Origin: an uncultured Oscillospiraceae bacterium
GTDB lineage: Bacteria > Bacillota > Clostridia > Oscillospirales > Oscillospiraceae
NCBI GenBank assembly: GCA_947626905.1
Contig: CANQUE010000023.1
Span: 1-32,807 of the forward strand
Direction of reading: 5' to 3'
DNA: 32,807 nt
Positions 23,965 through 30,943 of this stretch are shown here, one piece after another. The translations under genes and the position numbers were made by a program. The notes beneath the pieces are model-generated. The model saw only the letters and a list, made by a program, of their open reading frames with translations, made no database searches and was not told the origin of the DNA. How positions within the stretch are numbered: position 1 is the stretch's first letter; the number at the start of each line of letters is the position of its first letter.

Positions 23965-25281
23965 TCACATGCCAACATAGATCTGTGCGTTTTCCCAATC
24001 CGCTCTCAGCGGGATATACGCGGTGAAGCCGCCCTCGTTGGGGATGGCCTCGTACACCGCGCCGTCCACCGCCACATAGACCGCCGCGTCCACCGCCGTT
24101 TCCGGCAGGGTGCCGCGCAGCTGTCTGTATCCCTCCAGGACCGCCTCCGCCTCGTCCGCCTCCAGGGCGCTCTCCACGGCCCGGGCCCCGTCCAGCACGG
24201 CCGCCTCCCGCTCCGGCGCGGGGTACACCGCCGGATACCGCAGCAGGTAGGGCAGCGTCCGCTCCGCGATCTCCACCACCACATCGGTGGCCTGCCGCCC
24301 GCCGATCAGATCCAGGCGGTAGTTGTTTTGCCGGGAGAACAGGGCCTGCCCAAAGCTCTGGGCCATGTAAGGATACAGGCTCCTGCCGGAGGAGTCCCGG
24401 AACATGAGCAGGCTCCCCTCTCCGCCGGCATTTTCCGTTTCGATGGTGATATCGTCGGCGGAGTGGAAATTGCTCCGGTAGGCGAAGGTGAATCCGGGCT
24501 GCCACGCATAGTCCGGTTCCCGCTCCGTCCCTGTAGGATAGAGCATGGCATAGAGGTCCCCCTCGTGTTCCTCCCCCTCCAGGAAGGGTCCGGCAAAATA
24601 GTCGGACCAGCGGCCCATCGCCCCCAGGATGGCGTCTGCCGCCAGGGCAGCGCCCCGGCTGTTCCAATGGCTGTCCAGACGCCAGTACAACTCCTCATCC
24701 TGCCGGGTGAACACGTCGTATAAGTTTACATAATTAATATTCTGGCTCTCCAAAGCCGCCTCCAGGCGGGTCCGGTTGCTCCCCTCCGCCACGGTCACAT
24801 AGTCCGGGGCGTGCTCCGGGTACAGGGTGTACTTCCCGCAGGGGACCGTGAACAAAAACCGGGCGCCCTGGCTGGCGGCATACTCCTGCATCAGCGCCAG
24901 GCCCCTGGCGGCGCACCAGATCTGCCGGTCCGTCATCTGCTCCGCGCCGGAGATGTCCTTCACCGCCTCGCCGTAAAACAGCCACCCGTCCGGCCCGATG
25001 AGCACGTCCTCGTTGCCGGAGGTCCGGAACACCTTTGCCGACAGGGTATTCCAGGCGGTGGTCGCCTCCTTCCGCAAATAAAAGCTGTTGGCGATATAGG
25101 TTTGCAGCTGCTGGAAAAAGCCGGTGTTGACGCTGCCGTCCACATTCATCAGCCGGGGCTTGGCCGCGGAGATCTCATTGGCCGCGGGCTCTCCGGGGCC
25201 GGCGACGGCCAGTCCCGCCAGCGGGACAAGGCAGGCCAGAAAGAACAGGCCGATAAAAAGACCGTACCAGAATTTTTTCAC
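23965..25281 (-). CDS. AlgJ/AlgX-like SGNH-fold acyltransfer protein
   Basis: This 438-residue protein is anchored by one N-terminal membrane segment (about 5-27), with the rest outside. It carries the ALGX/DHHW-type motifs: GPDGWLFYGE (96-105), DSHWNSRG (Asp203, His205) and a late FRDSSG (Ser297 as likely nucleophile), together a possible Ser-His-Asp triad. In alginate and cellulose systems such proteins work with an MBOAT protein to O-acetylate the polymer; the MBOAT gene lies 13 bases upstream. The target here is unknown. The GTG start has AAGGAGG eight bases upstream. The residue assignment is by motif only. Confidence 0.82.
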   Translation of the reverse strand: MKKFWYGLFIGLFFLACLVPLAGLAVAGPGEPAANEISAAKPRLMNVDGSVNTGFFQQLQTYIANSFYLRKEATTAWNTLSAKVFRTSGNEDVLIGPDGWLFYGEAVKDISGAEQMTDRQIWCAARGLALMQEYAASQGARFLFTVPCGKYTLYPEHAPDYVTVAEGSNRTRLEAALESQNINYVNLYDVFTRQDEELYWRLDSHWNSRGAALAADAILGAMGRWSDYFAGPFLEGEEHEGDLYAMLYPTGTEREPDYAWQPGFTFAYRSNFHSADDITIETENAGGEGSLLMFRDSSGRSLYPYMAQSFGQALFSRQNNYRLDLIGGRQATDVVVEIAERTLPYLLRYPAVYPAPEREAAVLDGARAVESALEADEAEAVLEGYRQLRGTLPETAVDAAVYVAVDGAVYEAIPNEGGFTAYIPLRADWENAQIYVGM

Positions 25282-25294
25282 ACCGCCCGCCTCC

Positions 25295-26749
25295 TTAAAA
25301 CTGCAGATAGATGAACGGCGTGAACCCGCTGTGCGCCATGGCCATGACGCATACCGCCAGCAGAGCCAGACTGGCTATATAGCCCGCCGCCTCTTTCCAA
25401 GGTCCCTCCGGCTGCCGCCGGGGCACCGGGACCAGGGACAGGACCACCCCCGCCAGCAGGCACGCCATGTTCAGTCCGTTGACCGCCGTCTGCAGCGTCA
25501 GGGTCCCGGCGGCAGTGGACCGCCATCCGGCCAGCATGGCCCCGATCATCTCTCCGGCCCGGGCCAGGCTCTCCGCCCGGAACAGCACCGTTCCCAGCAG
25601 CACCACCGCCGCCGTATACAGCCGCAGGGCCAGCCGCCCGCCGGCGGTGGCCTCCATCTTCTTCACCGGGATGAGCCCCAGGCCCTCCAGCGCGCAGAAC
25701 AGCCCATGCCACAGGCCCCACAGCACAAAATGCCACGCCGCCCCGTGCCACAGGCCCGTCAGCAGCCACACCACCCCCATGGGGATGAGGATGCTCAGCC
25801 GGTTGGCCCGGTCTCGGCCGTATTTCGCGGCCCATTTTTTATAGAGCCTCTGCAGGGGCCTGGTCATCACCAGGGGCATATACACATAGTTACGGAACCA
25901 GGCGGTCAGACTCATGTGCCACCGCCTCCAAAAGTCCGTCAGCCCCAGCGCCCGATAGGGCCGGTCAAAGTTCTCCGGCAGCTTGAAGCCGAAGCAGCGG
26001 CCAATGCCGATGGCCATGTCCGAGTATCCGGCAAAGTCAAAATAGATCTGTACCGCGTATCCCACCGCCGCCAGCCAGGCCAGCCGGGCGTCCAGGGCCT
26101 GGGAGGCATACACGCCGTCCACCAGCTGGCCCACCACGTCCGCGATGAGCAGCTTTTTCCCCATGCCCACGATGAAGCGGCGGATGCCGCGGGCGGCGTC
26201 CTCCGCCGTACATACGCGCTGCCGAAGCTGGGGCGCCGCCGTCCTCCAGGGCGTGATGGGCCCGGAAACGATGGTGGGGAAAAAACTGATATACAGCGCC
26301 GTATCCAGAAAACTCTCCGCCATGTTGGCGGGCTTGCGCCACACCTCCACCACATAGCTGATCGCAGTGAAGGTGAAAAAGGAGATGCCCAGGGGCATAG
26401 GGATGCCCGCCGGGGGGATGGCCGTGCCCAGCAGAGCGTTCACATTGGCGATGGCGAAATCCAGGTATTTGAACACCGCCATGGCGCACACGTTCAAAGC
26501 CACCGCCGTCACGCCCACGGCCCGGCGGGCCCGTTTTTCCTTCAGCCGGCCCAGCAGCCGCCCCGCACCCCAGTTCAGCGCAACGGACAGCAGCAACAGC
26601 GGCACATAGGCCAGCCGCCCGAAGGCATAAAACACCAGGCTCAGCCCCAGGAGCACAACGTTCTTTTCCCGGATGCCCGGCACGATCCGGTACAGCACAA
26701 ATGCGGCCGGGAAAAAGCCGAACAAAAACACCGCGCTGGAAAACACCAT
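25295..26749 (-). CDS. MBOAT-family O-acyltransferase (AlgI/DltB-like)
   Basis: This 484-residue integral membrane protein has about 10 to 12 membrane segments and moves acyl groups, usually acetyl, across the membrane. The family motifs are DFWRRWHMSL (His278) and LLTGLWHGAAWHFVLWG (catalytic His335, with His340); ISFFTFTAISYVVEVWR and FDFAGYSDMAIGIGRCFGF are also typical of AlgI. With the SGNH partner it likely O-acylates an exopolysaccharide or wall polymer; no dltA or dltC is near, so D-alanylation is unlikely. ATG 26749 follows AGAGGAGG. The gene begins just 22 bases after the jag terminator, leaving no space for a promoter. Confidence 0.93.
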   Translation of the reverse strand: MVFSSAVFLFGFFPAAFVLYRIVPGIREKNVVLLGLSLVFYAFGRLAYVPLLLLSVALNWGAGRLLGRLKEKRARRAVGVTAVALNVCAMAVFKYLDFAIANVNALLGTAIPPAGIPMPLGISFFTFTAISYVVEVWRKPANMAESFLDTALYISFFPTIVSGPITPWRTAAPQLRQRVCTAEDAARGIRRFIVGMGKKLLIADVVGQLVDGVYASQALDARLAWLAAVGYAVQIYFDFAGYSDMAIGIGRCFGFKLPENFDRPYRALGLTDFWRRWHMSLTAWFRNYVYMPLVMTRPLQRLYKKWAAKYGRDRANRLSILIPMGVVWLLTGLWHGAAWHFVLWGLWHGLFCALEGLGLIPVKKMEATAGGRLALRLYTAAVVLLGTVLFRAESLARAGEMIGAMLAGWRSTAAGTLTLQTAVNGLNMACLLAGVVLSLVPVPRRQPEGPWKEAAGYIASLALLAVCVMAMAHSGFTPFIYLQF

Positions 26750-26770
26750 ACGGCCGGGACCTCCTCTCTA

Positions 26771-26810
26771 AATAAAAACCGTGGGACGGCCGGGGCCGTC
26801 CCTGTACGGT
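26771..26810 (-). terminator. Terminator after jag
   Basis: On the minus strand ACCGT...ACGGT (5 bp) encloses GGGACGGC/GCCGTCCC (8 bp) with a three-base bulge, followed by TTTTTATTT. It ends the rpmH-to-jag operon and lies directly before the MBOAT ribosome site. Confidence 0.85.
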
Positions 26811-26817
26811 TATCGGT

Positions 26818-27648
26818 TCAACACCATTCCTTGTAGCCGCTGGGTTCCTTTTTGGGCGTTTCCGGCTTGACGTAGGAAACGACCACCCGGCGGTTGGGCT
26901 CGGTCCCGATGGAGCTGGTGGTGACGCCCTCGTAATCCTGAAGGGCGGTGTGGATCACATGGCGCTCGTAAGAGTTCATGGGCTCCAGCGCCATGCTCCG
27001 CTTATACTTTACGGCTTTGGCGGCCATTTTCTCCGCCAGATGGACCAGGGACTCCTCCCGCTTGGCACGATAGTGCTCCGCGTCCACATTGATATGGTCG
27101 TGGCGGTCACTGCCGCGGTTCACCGCGTAGTTGGTCAGGTGCTGGATGGCGTCCAGGGTTTCGCCCCGGCGGCCGATGACGGCGCCGATGCCTGCACCGG
27201 ACAGCTGCACATCCAGCCCGCCGCCCTCCCGGGGGGTGATCTCCATATCCGCCTGCACGCCCATGCGCTCCAGCAGGCCCTTCAAAAACGCCTCTGTCTG
27301 CTCCGCCTGGGTCCCCTCCGGGCGAAGCGCCTTCACCGGCGCGGGCTCGGCGGGACGCTCCGCCGCCGGCGCCGGTTTGGGGGGCGCGGGGCGTTCCGGT
27401 TTGGGTCCCGGCTTGGGGGGCGCAGGGCGCTCCGCCCTGGGCTCCGGCTTTTTCGGGGCGGGCTTCTCGTCGGGGGCCTCATAGCTCAGACGCACCACCG
27501 CGTCCACAGCGCCGATGCCCAATATACCCTTTTTGCCCCGCTCTATGATCTCGACGGAAACATCGTCCCGCTCCAGGCCCAGCTCCGCCAGGCCCTTTGC
27601 CAGCGCGTCATCCGCCGTCTTACCACGGACTTCGATGGACTTCTGCAT
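26818..27648 (-). CDS. jag: RNA-binding protein Jag/KhpB (SpoIIIJ-associated)
   Basis: This 276-residue cytoplasmic RNA-binding protein has three parts: the Jag_N domain (1-56, with GKKGILGIG), a proline/alanine/lysine-rich linker (58-112) and the KH plus R3H module (117-262). The KH loop is IGRRGETLDAIQ (158-169) and the R3H motif Arg229-x3-His233 is in ERHVIH. KhpB works with KhpA in cell-division and wall control in Gram-positive bacteria. It lies directly after yidC in the conserved order. The linker is longer and more proline-rich than in Bacillus. Confidence 0.95.
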   Translation of the reverse strand: MQKSIEVRGKTADDALAKGLAELGLERDDVSVEIIERGKKGILGIGAVDAVVRLSYEAPDEKPAPKKPEPRAERPAPPKPGPKPERPAPPKPAPAAERPAEPAPVKALRPEGTQAEQTEAFLKGLLERMGVQADMEITPREGGGLDVQLSGAGIGAVIGRRGETLDAIQHLTNYAVNRGSDRHDHINVDAEHYRAKREESLVHLAEKMAAKAVKYKRSMALEPMNSYERHVIHTALQDYEGVTTSSIGTEPNRRVVVSYVKPETPKKEPSGYKEWC

Positions 27649-27669
27649 ATCTTCTCTCGTTCTCCTCCG

Positions 27670-29160
27670 TTACTCTTCGGTCCGGGCGGGCTTCTCCGCC
27701 TCATCGGCCGCCGGTCCCGCTTCATCCGCCTCTGCGGCCGGCGCGGGCTCCGCCGGGGCCGCCGGCTCCGCCGGTTCTGCCGCCTGGGCAGGCTCCGCCG
27801 CCACAGGAGGTTCGGCTGCCGCGGCTTCCTCCGCCGGCTCCGCCGCCGGGACAGGCGCGACCGCCTCTTCCAGCGCGGGAGCGGGGTCTTCCGCCTCCAG
27901 GCCGGCCATCTCTGCGTCATAGCGCTCGTTCTCCGCCACGATGGCGGCGGTCTTTTCCTCCGCCTCTTCCGGGTTGGTATACCGGTCGGGCACATAGGCC
28001 CGGCCCCGGGCATAGCGGCGGTCGCCCACCTGAGAGGCAGGCAGCTCCTCTTCCTCCGCCAATCCCAGCCGCGCCCGGCGCGCCGCCTTGGCGGCCCGGG
28101 CCTCGGCGGCCTTCCGCTCCACTTCCTTCTGGGCGGCGGCGGCGCGCTTGTTCTTCCGGGAGGTGTTCCGGTTCTCCACCGTCGCGCCCTCGGCTTTCAG
28201 CCGTTCGGTCTCCTGGCGCTTGGCCTCCAGCTCGGCCTCTCTGGCCTTCTCCCGCTGGATGCGGTCCGCGTCCTCCACGTCCAGCTGCTTATTGAAGATC
28301 TTATTCAGTACCAGGTCCTGGATCATGGCGAACACGCTCTGGGCGATCCAGTAGATGCCCATGACGGCCGGCATGGTGAAGCAGATATACAGGCTCATCA
28401 GCGGCATGATCAGGTTCATGGTCCGCATCTGCTGCTGCTGATCCTTGGTCTGGGGAGTGGAGGCGTTGGCCACCTTCATGCTCAGCCAGCTGAGCAGCGC
28501 CGACGACACGGGGATCAGGAACAGCCCGAACACCGGCAGCCACGCCGCCACGCTGGAGAAATCCCAGCGCCAGAAGGCGAAGCTGGGCACCTGGCCCAGA
28601 TCCAGGCCCAGGAACCGGTAGCTGAGTTCTTGCAGACGGTCGGACAGGCCCGAAAAGTCGCTGAAGTGCTCGGTGATGAACTGGGACTGGTAGATCTGTT
28701 CATAGAACGCGGCGCTGCGGCCGGTGGAGTACTGGCTGAGGCTGTAGCCCAGCTCCGCCAGCTTCTGATAGATGGCGCCGCCCTCGGCCAGCAGATCTTC
28801 CCCCACCTTCATCATCACGGTCAGGGGATAGCGGATGGCCTGGTACAGCGCGATCAGGATGGGGAACGGCAGCAGGCTCCAAAGGCAGCCGGACATGGGG
28901 TTGACCCCTTCCTCCTTATAGAGCTTGGCCATTTCCTGCTGATAGCGCTGCTGATCGTTGCCGAATTTCTTTTCCAGCTCCTTCAGCCGGGGAGTCATGC
29001 GGGAGGTGCGCATCATGCTCTTCTTGCTCTTCAGCTGGAAGGGCAGCATGATCAGCTTTACCACCAGGGCGAACAGGATCACGGCCACGCCGTAGTTGTC
29101 CACCAGGTTGTAAAGCCAAAGCATCAGCGCGCCGAACGGCATTGCGATTGCTCTTAACAT
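27670..29160 (-). CDS. yidC: Membrane protein insertase YidC/OxaA with long C-terminal tail
   Basis: YidC inserts proteins into the cell membrane. The core (1-290) has the Gram-positive five-segment layout: the first segment with VVKLIMLPF (Lys35 at the hydrophilic groove), the cytoplasmic hairpin (43-87; MTPRLKELEKKFG) and GVNPMSGCLW (85-94), then further segments to FNKQLD. No lipobox is seen at the start. Residues 295-496 are unusual: a highly charged, probably coiled-coil helix, then a basic patch, then a tail made mainly of Ala, Glu and Pro. Total length is almost twice that of Bacillus SpoIIIJ (about 260). A basic tail can bind ribosomes; here it is followed by the acidic one. GGAGAG precedes ATG. 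Confidence 0.96.
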   Translation of the reverse strand: MLRAIAMPFGALMLWLYNLVDNYGVAVILFALVVKLIMLPFQLKSKKSMMRTSRMTPRLKELEKKFGNDQQRYQQEMAKLYKEEGVNPMSGCLWSLLPFPILIALYQAIRYPLTVMMKVGEDLLAEGGAIYQKLAELGYSLSQYSTGRSAAFYEQIYQSQFITEHFSDFSGLSDRLQELSYRFLGLDLGQVPSFAFWRWDFSSVAAWLPVFGLFLIPVSSALLSWLSMKVANASTPQTKDQQQQMRTMNLIMPLMSLYICFTMPAVMGIYWIAQSVFAMIQDLVLNKIFNKQLDVEDADRIQREKAREAELEAKRQETERLKAEGATVENRNTSRKNKRAAAAQKEVERKAAEARAAKAARRARLGLAEEEELPASQVGDRRYARGRAYVPDRYTNPEEAEEKTAAIVAENERYDAEMAGLEAEDPAPALEEAVAPVPAAEPAEEAAAAEPPVAAEPAQAAEPAEPAAPAEPAPAAEADEAGPAADEAEKPARTEE

Positions 29161-29173
29161 AGTACTCTCCTAT

Positions 29174-29392
29174 TTACGGCACAGGATCATAAAAATCGTG
29201 TTCCCCCCTGTGGAATGGATGGCACCGGCAGATGCGCTTGAGCGCCAGCCATCCGCCCTTCCACGCCCCATACCGCTCGATGGCGGTCAGGGCATACTCG
29301 CTGCAGGTGGGGATGAACCGGCAGCAGGGCTTGGTAACGGGGGAGATATATTTCCTGTAAAAACGGATCATAGCCAGCAGCAGCCTTTTCAC
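29174..29392 (-). CDS. yidD: Membrane protein insertion efficiency factor YidD
   Basis: YidD is a small membrane-associated protein (72 aa) that aids YidC-dependent insertion. It has the family pattern [35 protein letters not shown] and [20 protein letters not shown]. Its ATG overlaps the rnpA stop (29389-29392) and it lies 13 bases before yidC. Confidence 0.95.
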   Translation of the reverse strand: MKRLLLAMIRFYRKYISPVTKPCCRFIPTCSEYALTAIERYGAWKGGWLALKRICRCHPFHRGEHDFYDPVP

Positions 29393-29724
29393 AGCGCCGC
29401 CCCCAGCTCCTTGCTGGCGGAGAGGAACTCCTTTTCCAGCCTGCTATATTCCGCCCCCGCGGCCCGGGTCCGGGCCACCACCACCAGGTCATAGCCCGGG
29501 CGGATGGTCTGCTCATGCAGCCGGTAGATCTCCCGCAGACGCCGGCGCACCAGATTGCGGGTATGGGCCTTTCCCACCTTGGCGGTCACAGTGATGCCAA
29601 GGCGGTTCCCGGCCGCGCCTGTCCTGCGGGCGTATACCACCAGACAGGGCCTGACGGCGCTTGTCCCCTTGTGATATACCCGGCGGAAATCACGATTCGT
29701 TTTTAACGAGGAGGTGAATCTCAC
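29389..29724 (-). CDS. rnpA: Ribonuclease P protein component RnpA
   Basis: RnpA is the protein subunit of RNase P, which matures tRNA (and tmRNA) 5' ends. It is 111 residues, with [15 protein letters not shown] near the start, the RNA-binding RNR-type signature [17 protein letters not shown] (72-88) and YDLVVVART. The start is GTG 29724, with GGAGAG upstream. It follows rpmH by 21 bases. Confidence 0.95.
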   Translation of the reverse strand: MRFTSSLKTNRDFRRVYHKGTSAVRPCLVVYARRTGAAGNRLGITVTAKVGKAHTRNLVRRRLREIYRLHEQTIRPGYDLVVVARTRAAGAEYSRLEKEFLSASKELGAAL

Positions 29725-29745
29725 AGTTCCCCGCTCTCCCAGCGT

Positions 29746-29880
29746 TTAGTAGCTCAGTCTTTTGCGGCCCTTGGCGCGGCGGGCGGAGATCACCTTCCGG
29801 CCATTGCTGGTGCTCATGCGCTTGCGGAAGCCGTGCTCCTTCTGAGCGTGGCGCTTCTTGGGCTGATAGGTTCGCAGCAT
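29746..29880 (-). CDS. rpmH: 50S ribosomal protein L34
   Basis: The 44-residue basic protein begins [18 protein letters not shown] and ends [13 protein letters not shown], matching L34 along its entire length. It is preceded by GAAAGGACGAATGAGAA and a consensus promoter. It heads the conserved rpmH-rnpA-yidD-yidC-jag order that in many bacteria adjoins dnaA and oriC; here dnaA is not adjacent. Confidence 0.97.
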   Translation of the reverse strand: MLRTYQPKKRHAQKEHGFRKRMSTSNGRKVISARRAKGRKRLSY

Positions 29881-29930
29881 TTCTCATTCGTCCTTTCTGT
29901 TCGTATTACTCATCGGCGGCCGATCCCGCC

Positions 29931-29945
29931 GTAGTTGGCAACTAC
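29931..29945 (-). repeat. Short palindrome at the rpmH start site
   Basis: GTAGTTG-G-CAACTAC, seven-base arms, lies at the expected start of the rpmH transcript (near 29942). It may be an operator or a 5'-end hairpin. A second stem, CGGCGG/CCGCCG (about 29914-29931), follows in the leader. Confidence 0.45.
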
Positions 29946-29948
29946 ACC

Positions 29949-29977
29949 ATTATATAAAAAATCCGAATCTCTGTCAA
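29949..29977 (-). promoter_or_regulatory. Consensus promoter of rpmH operon
   Basis: On the minus strand TTGACA (29977-29972), 17 bases and TATAAT (29954-29949): both boxes match consensus fully, as suits a ribosomal protein operon. Confidence 0.9.
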
Positions 29978-30005
29978 CCAAAAATTCACTGTGTCTGTAC
30001 CGGGG

Positions 30006-30034
30006 TTGTTTTTGTCCCGAAAATGTTATATAAT
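30006..30034 (+). promoter_or_regulatory. Promoter of the TIGR01440 gene
   Basis: TTGTTT (30006-30011), 17 bases, TATAAT (30029-30034); start expected near 30041, some 67 bases before the gene. Confidence 0.65.
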
Positions 30035-30048
30035 TTGAAGTAACATTT
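30021..30048 (+). repeat. Inverted repeat flanking the -10 box
   Basis: AAATGTTA (30021-30028) and TAACATTT (30041-30048) are perfect 8-base arms separated by 12 bases containing the -10 box. This is a good position for a repressor dimer. Confidence 0.5.
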
Positions 30049-30107
30049 GTGAGAAACGCCGGACCGGCCGGTCCGGCGCGGGAGCCACCGGCGGAAAGGA
30101 GTTTACC

Positions 30108-30659
30108 ATGACAGAATTGGAACGATATCGGGACCAGGCCGCGGCCGCGGCGGAAGAACTCGTTCAGGCGGCGGGCCTGCGCCGCGGACAGATCCTGGTG
30201 GTGGGATGCAGCACCAGCGCCGTTTCCGGCCACCGGATCGGCAGCGCCTCCGCCCCGGAGATCGGACAGGTCATCTTTGAGGGCATCCGCAGCGTGCTCT
30301 ACCCCATGGGCATCCATCTGGCCGCCCAATGCTGCGAGCACCTGAACCGGGCGCTGATCGTGGAGGCGAAGGCCGTGCCGGGGGCGGACATCGTGAATGT
30401 GGTGCCCCGGCCGAAGGCCGGCGGCAGTTTCGCCACCGCCGCTTACGCCTGTCTGCCCAACGCCGTGGCGGTGGAACACATCCGGGCGGACGCGGGGATG
30501 GACATCGGCGGCGTGCTCATCGGGATGCACCTGCGGGAGGTGGCCGTCCCTGTACAACTCTCCAACGGCCAGATCGGCCAGGCCATGATCCTGGCGGCCC
30601 GCACCCGGCCCAAATACATCGGCGGCGAGCGCGCCGTGTATGACGAAAGTCTGAAATGA
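30108..30659 (+). CDS. TIGR01440 / DUF436 family protein (YwlG-like)
   Basis: This 183-residue cytoplasmic protein belongs by its motifs to the YwlG/TIGR01440 family: VVGCSTSAVSGHRIGSASAPEIG (about 28-50), GIHLAAQCCEHLNRALI, VPRPKAGGSFATAAY and ADAGMDIGGVLIGMHLREVAVPV. The family is widespread in Firmicutes and has no settled function. GGAAAGGAG precedes ATG. It stands alone between divergent rpmH and the amt promoter. Confidence 0.88.
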   Translation: MTELERYRDQAAAAAEELVQAAGLRRGQILVVGCSTSAVSGHRIGSASAPEIGQVIFEGIRSVLYPMGIHLAAQCCEHLNRALIVEAKAVPGADIVNVVPRPKAGGSFATAAYACLPNAVAVEHIRADAGMDIGGVLIGMHLREVAVPVQLSNGQIGQAMILAARTRPKYIGGERAVYDESLK

Positions 30660-30825
30660 CCGGCGGCCGGCGCCATGAAAACGGGCACTGTTTCAGCGGG
30701 AATCCATAAATAATTCTAATCATATCCATCGTTAAATTTTATAAATAATCTTCCATTTTCTCTCTTTGGTCCAGGCTTTTTTGACGAAATGCGCAAATTT
30801 CGGCCAAAAAATTAGGCAATATGCC

Positions 30826-30854
30826 TTGACAGCATCACAAACCTGGGTTATCAT
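30826..30854 (+). promoter_or_regulatory. Promoter of amt-PII
   Basis: TTGACA (30826-30831), 17 bases, TATCAT (30849-30854); start expected near 30861. The preceding stretch 30660-30825 is AT-rich and holds no gene; I see no further clear signal there. Confidence 0.78.
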
Positions 30855-30869
30855 GCGTACCATGAAACG

Positions 30870-30914
30870 GCAAGGACGTCGCGACAGTATGTCGGGGCGT
30901 CCCTGCTGTTTTTT
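30870..30914 (+). terminator. Terminator-like hairpin in the amt leader (possible attenuator)
   Basis: GCA-A-GGACG pairs with CGTCC-C-TGC, enclosing CGAC-AGTAT-GTCG, followed after two bases by TTTTTT (30909-30914). It lies wholly in the predicted 5' leader, about 10 bases after the start site and before the AGGAGG of the gene (30930-30935). A terminator here would limit transcription unless overcome; I cannot identify the antiterminator or ligand. Confidence 0.6.
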
Positions 30915-30943
30915 GATTTTGGCACCAAGAGGAGGAAAAGAAA

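Noticed and set aside
26950-29157. Plus-strand open frame of 735 codons opposite jag and yidC
   Set aside because: Antisense shadow; low-complexity Leu/Arg/Gly translation.
29881-30107. Replication origin next to rpmH
   Set aside because: No DnaA-box cluster, no dnaA; the gap is explained by two divergent promoters.
30870-30914. ANTAR-type double hexaloop hairpin
   Set aside because: Only one hairpin is clear and its loop has five bases without the expected pattern; kept as a terminator-like leader only.
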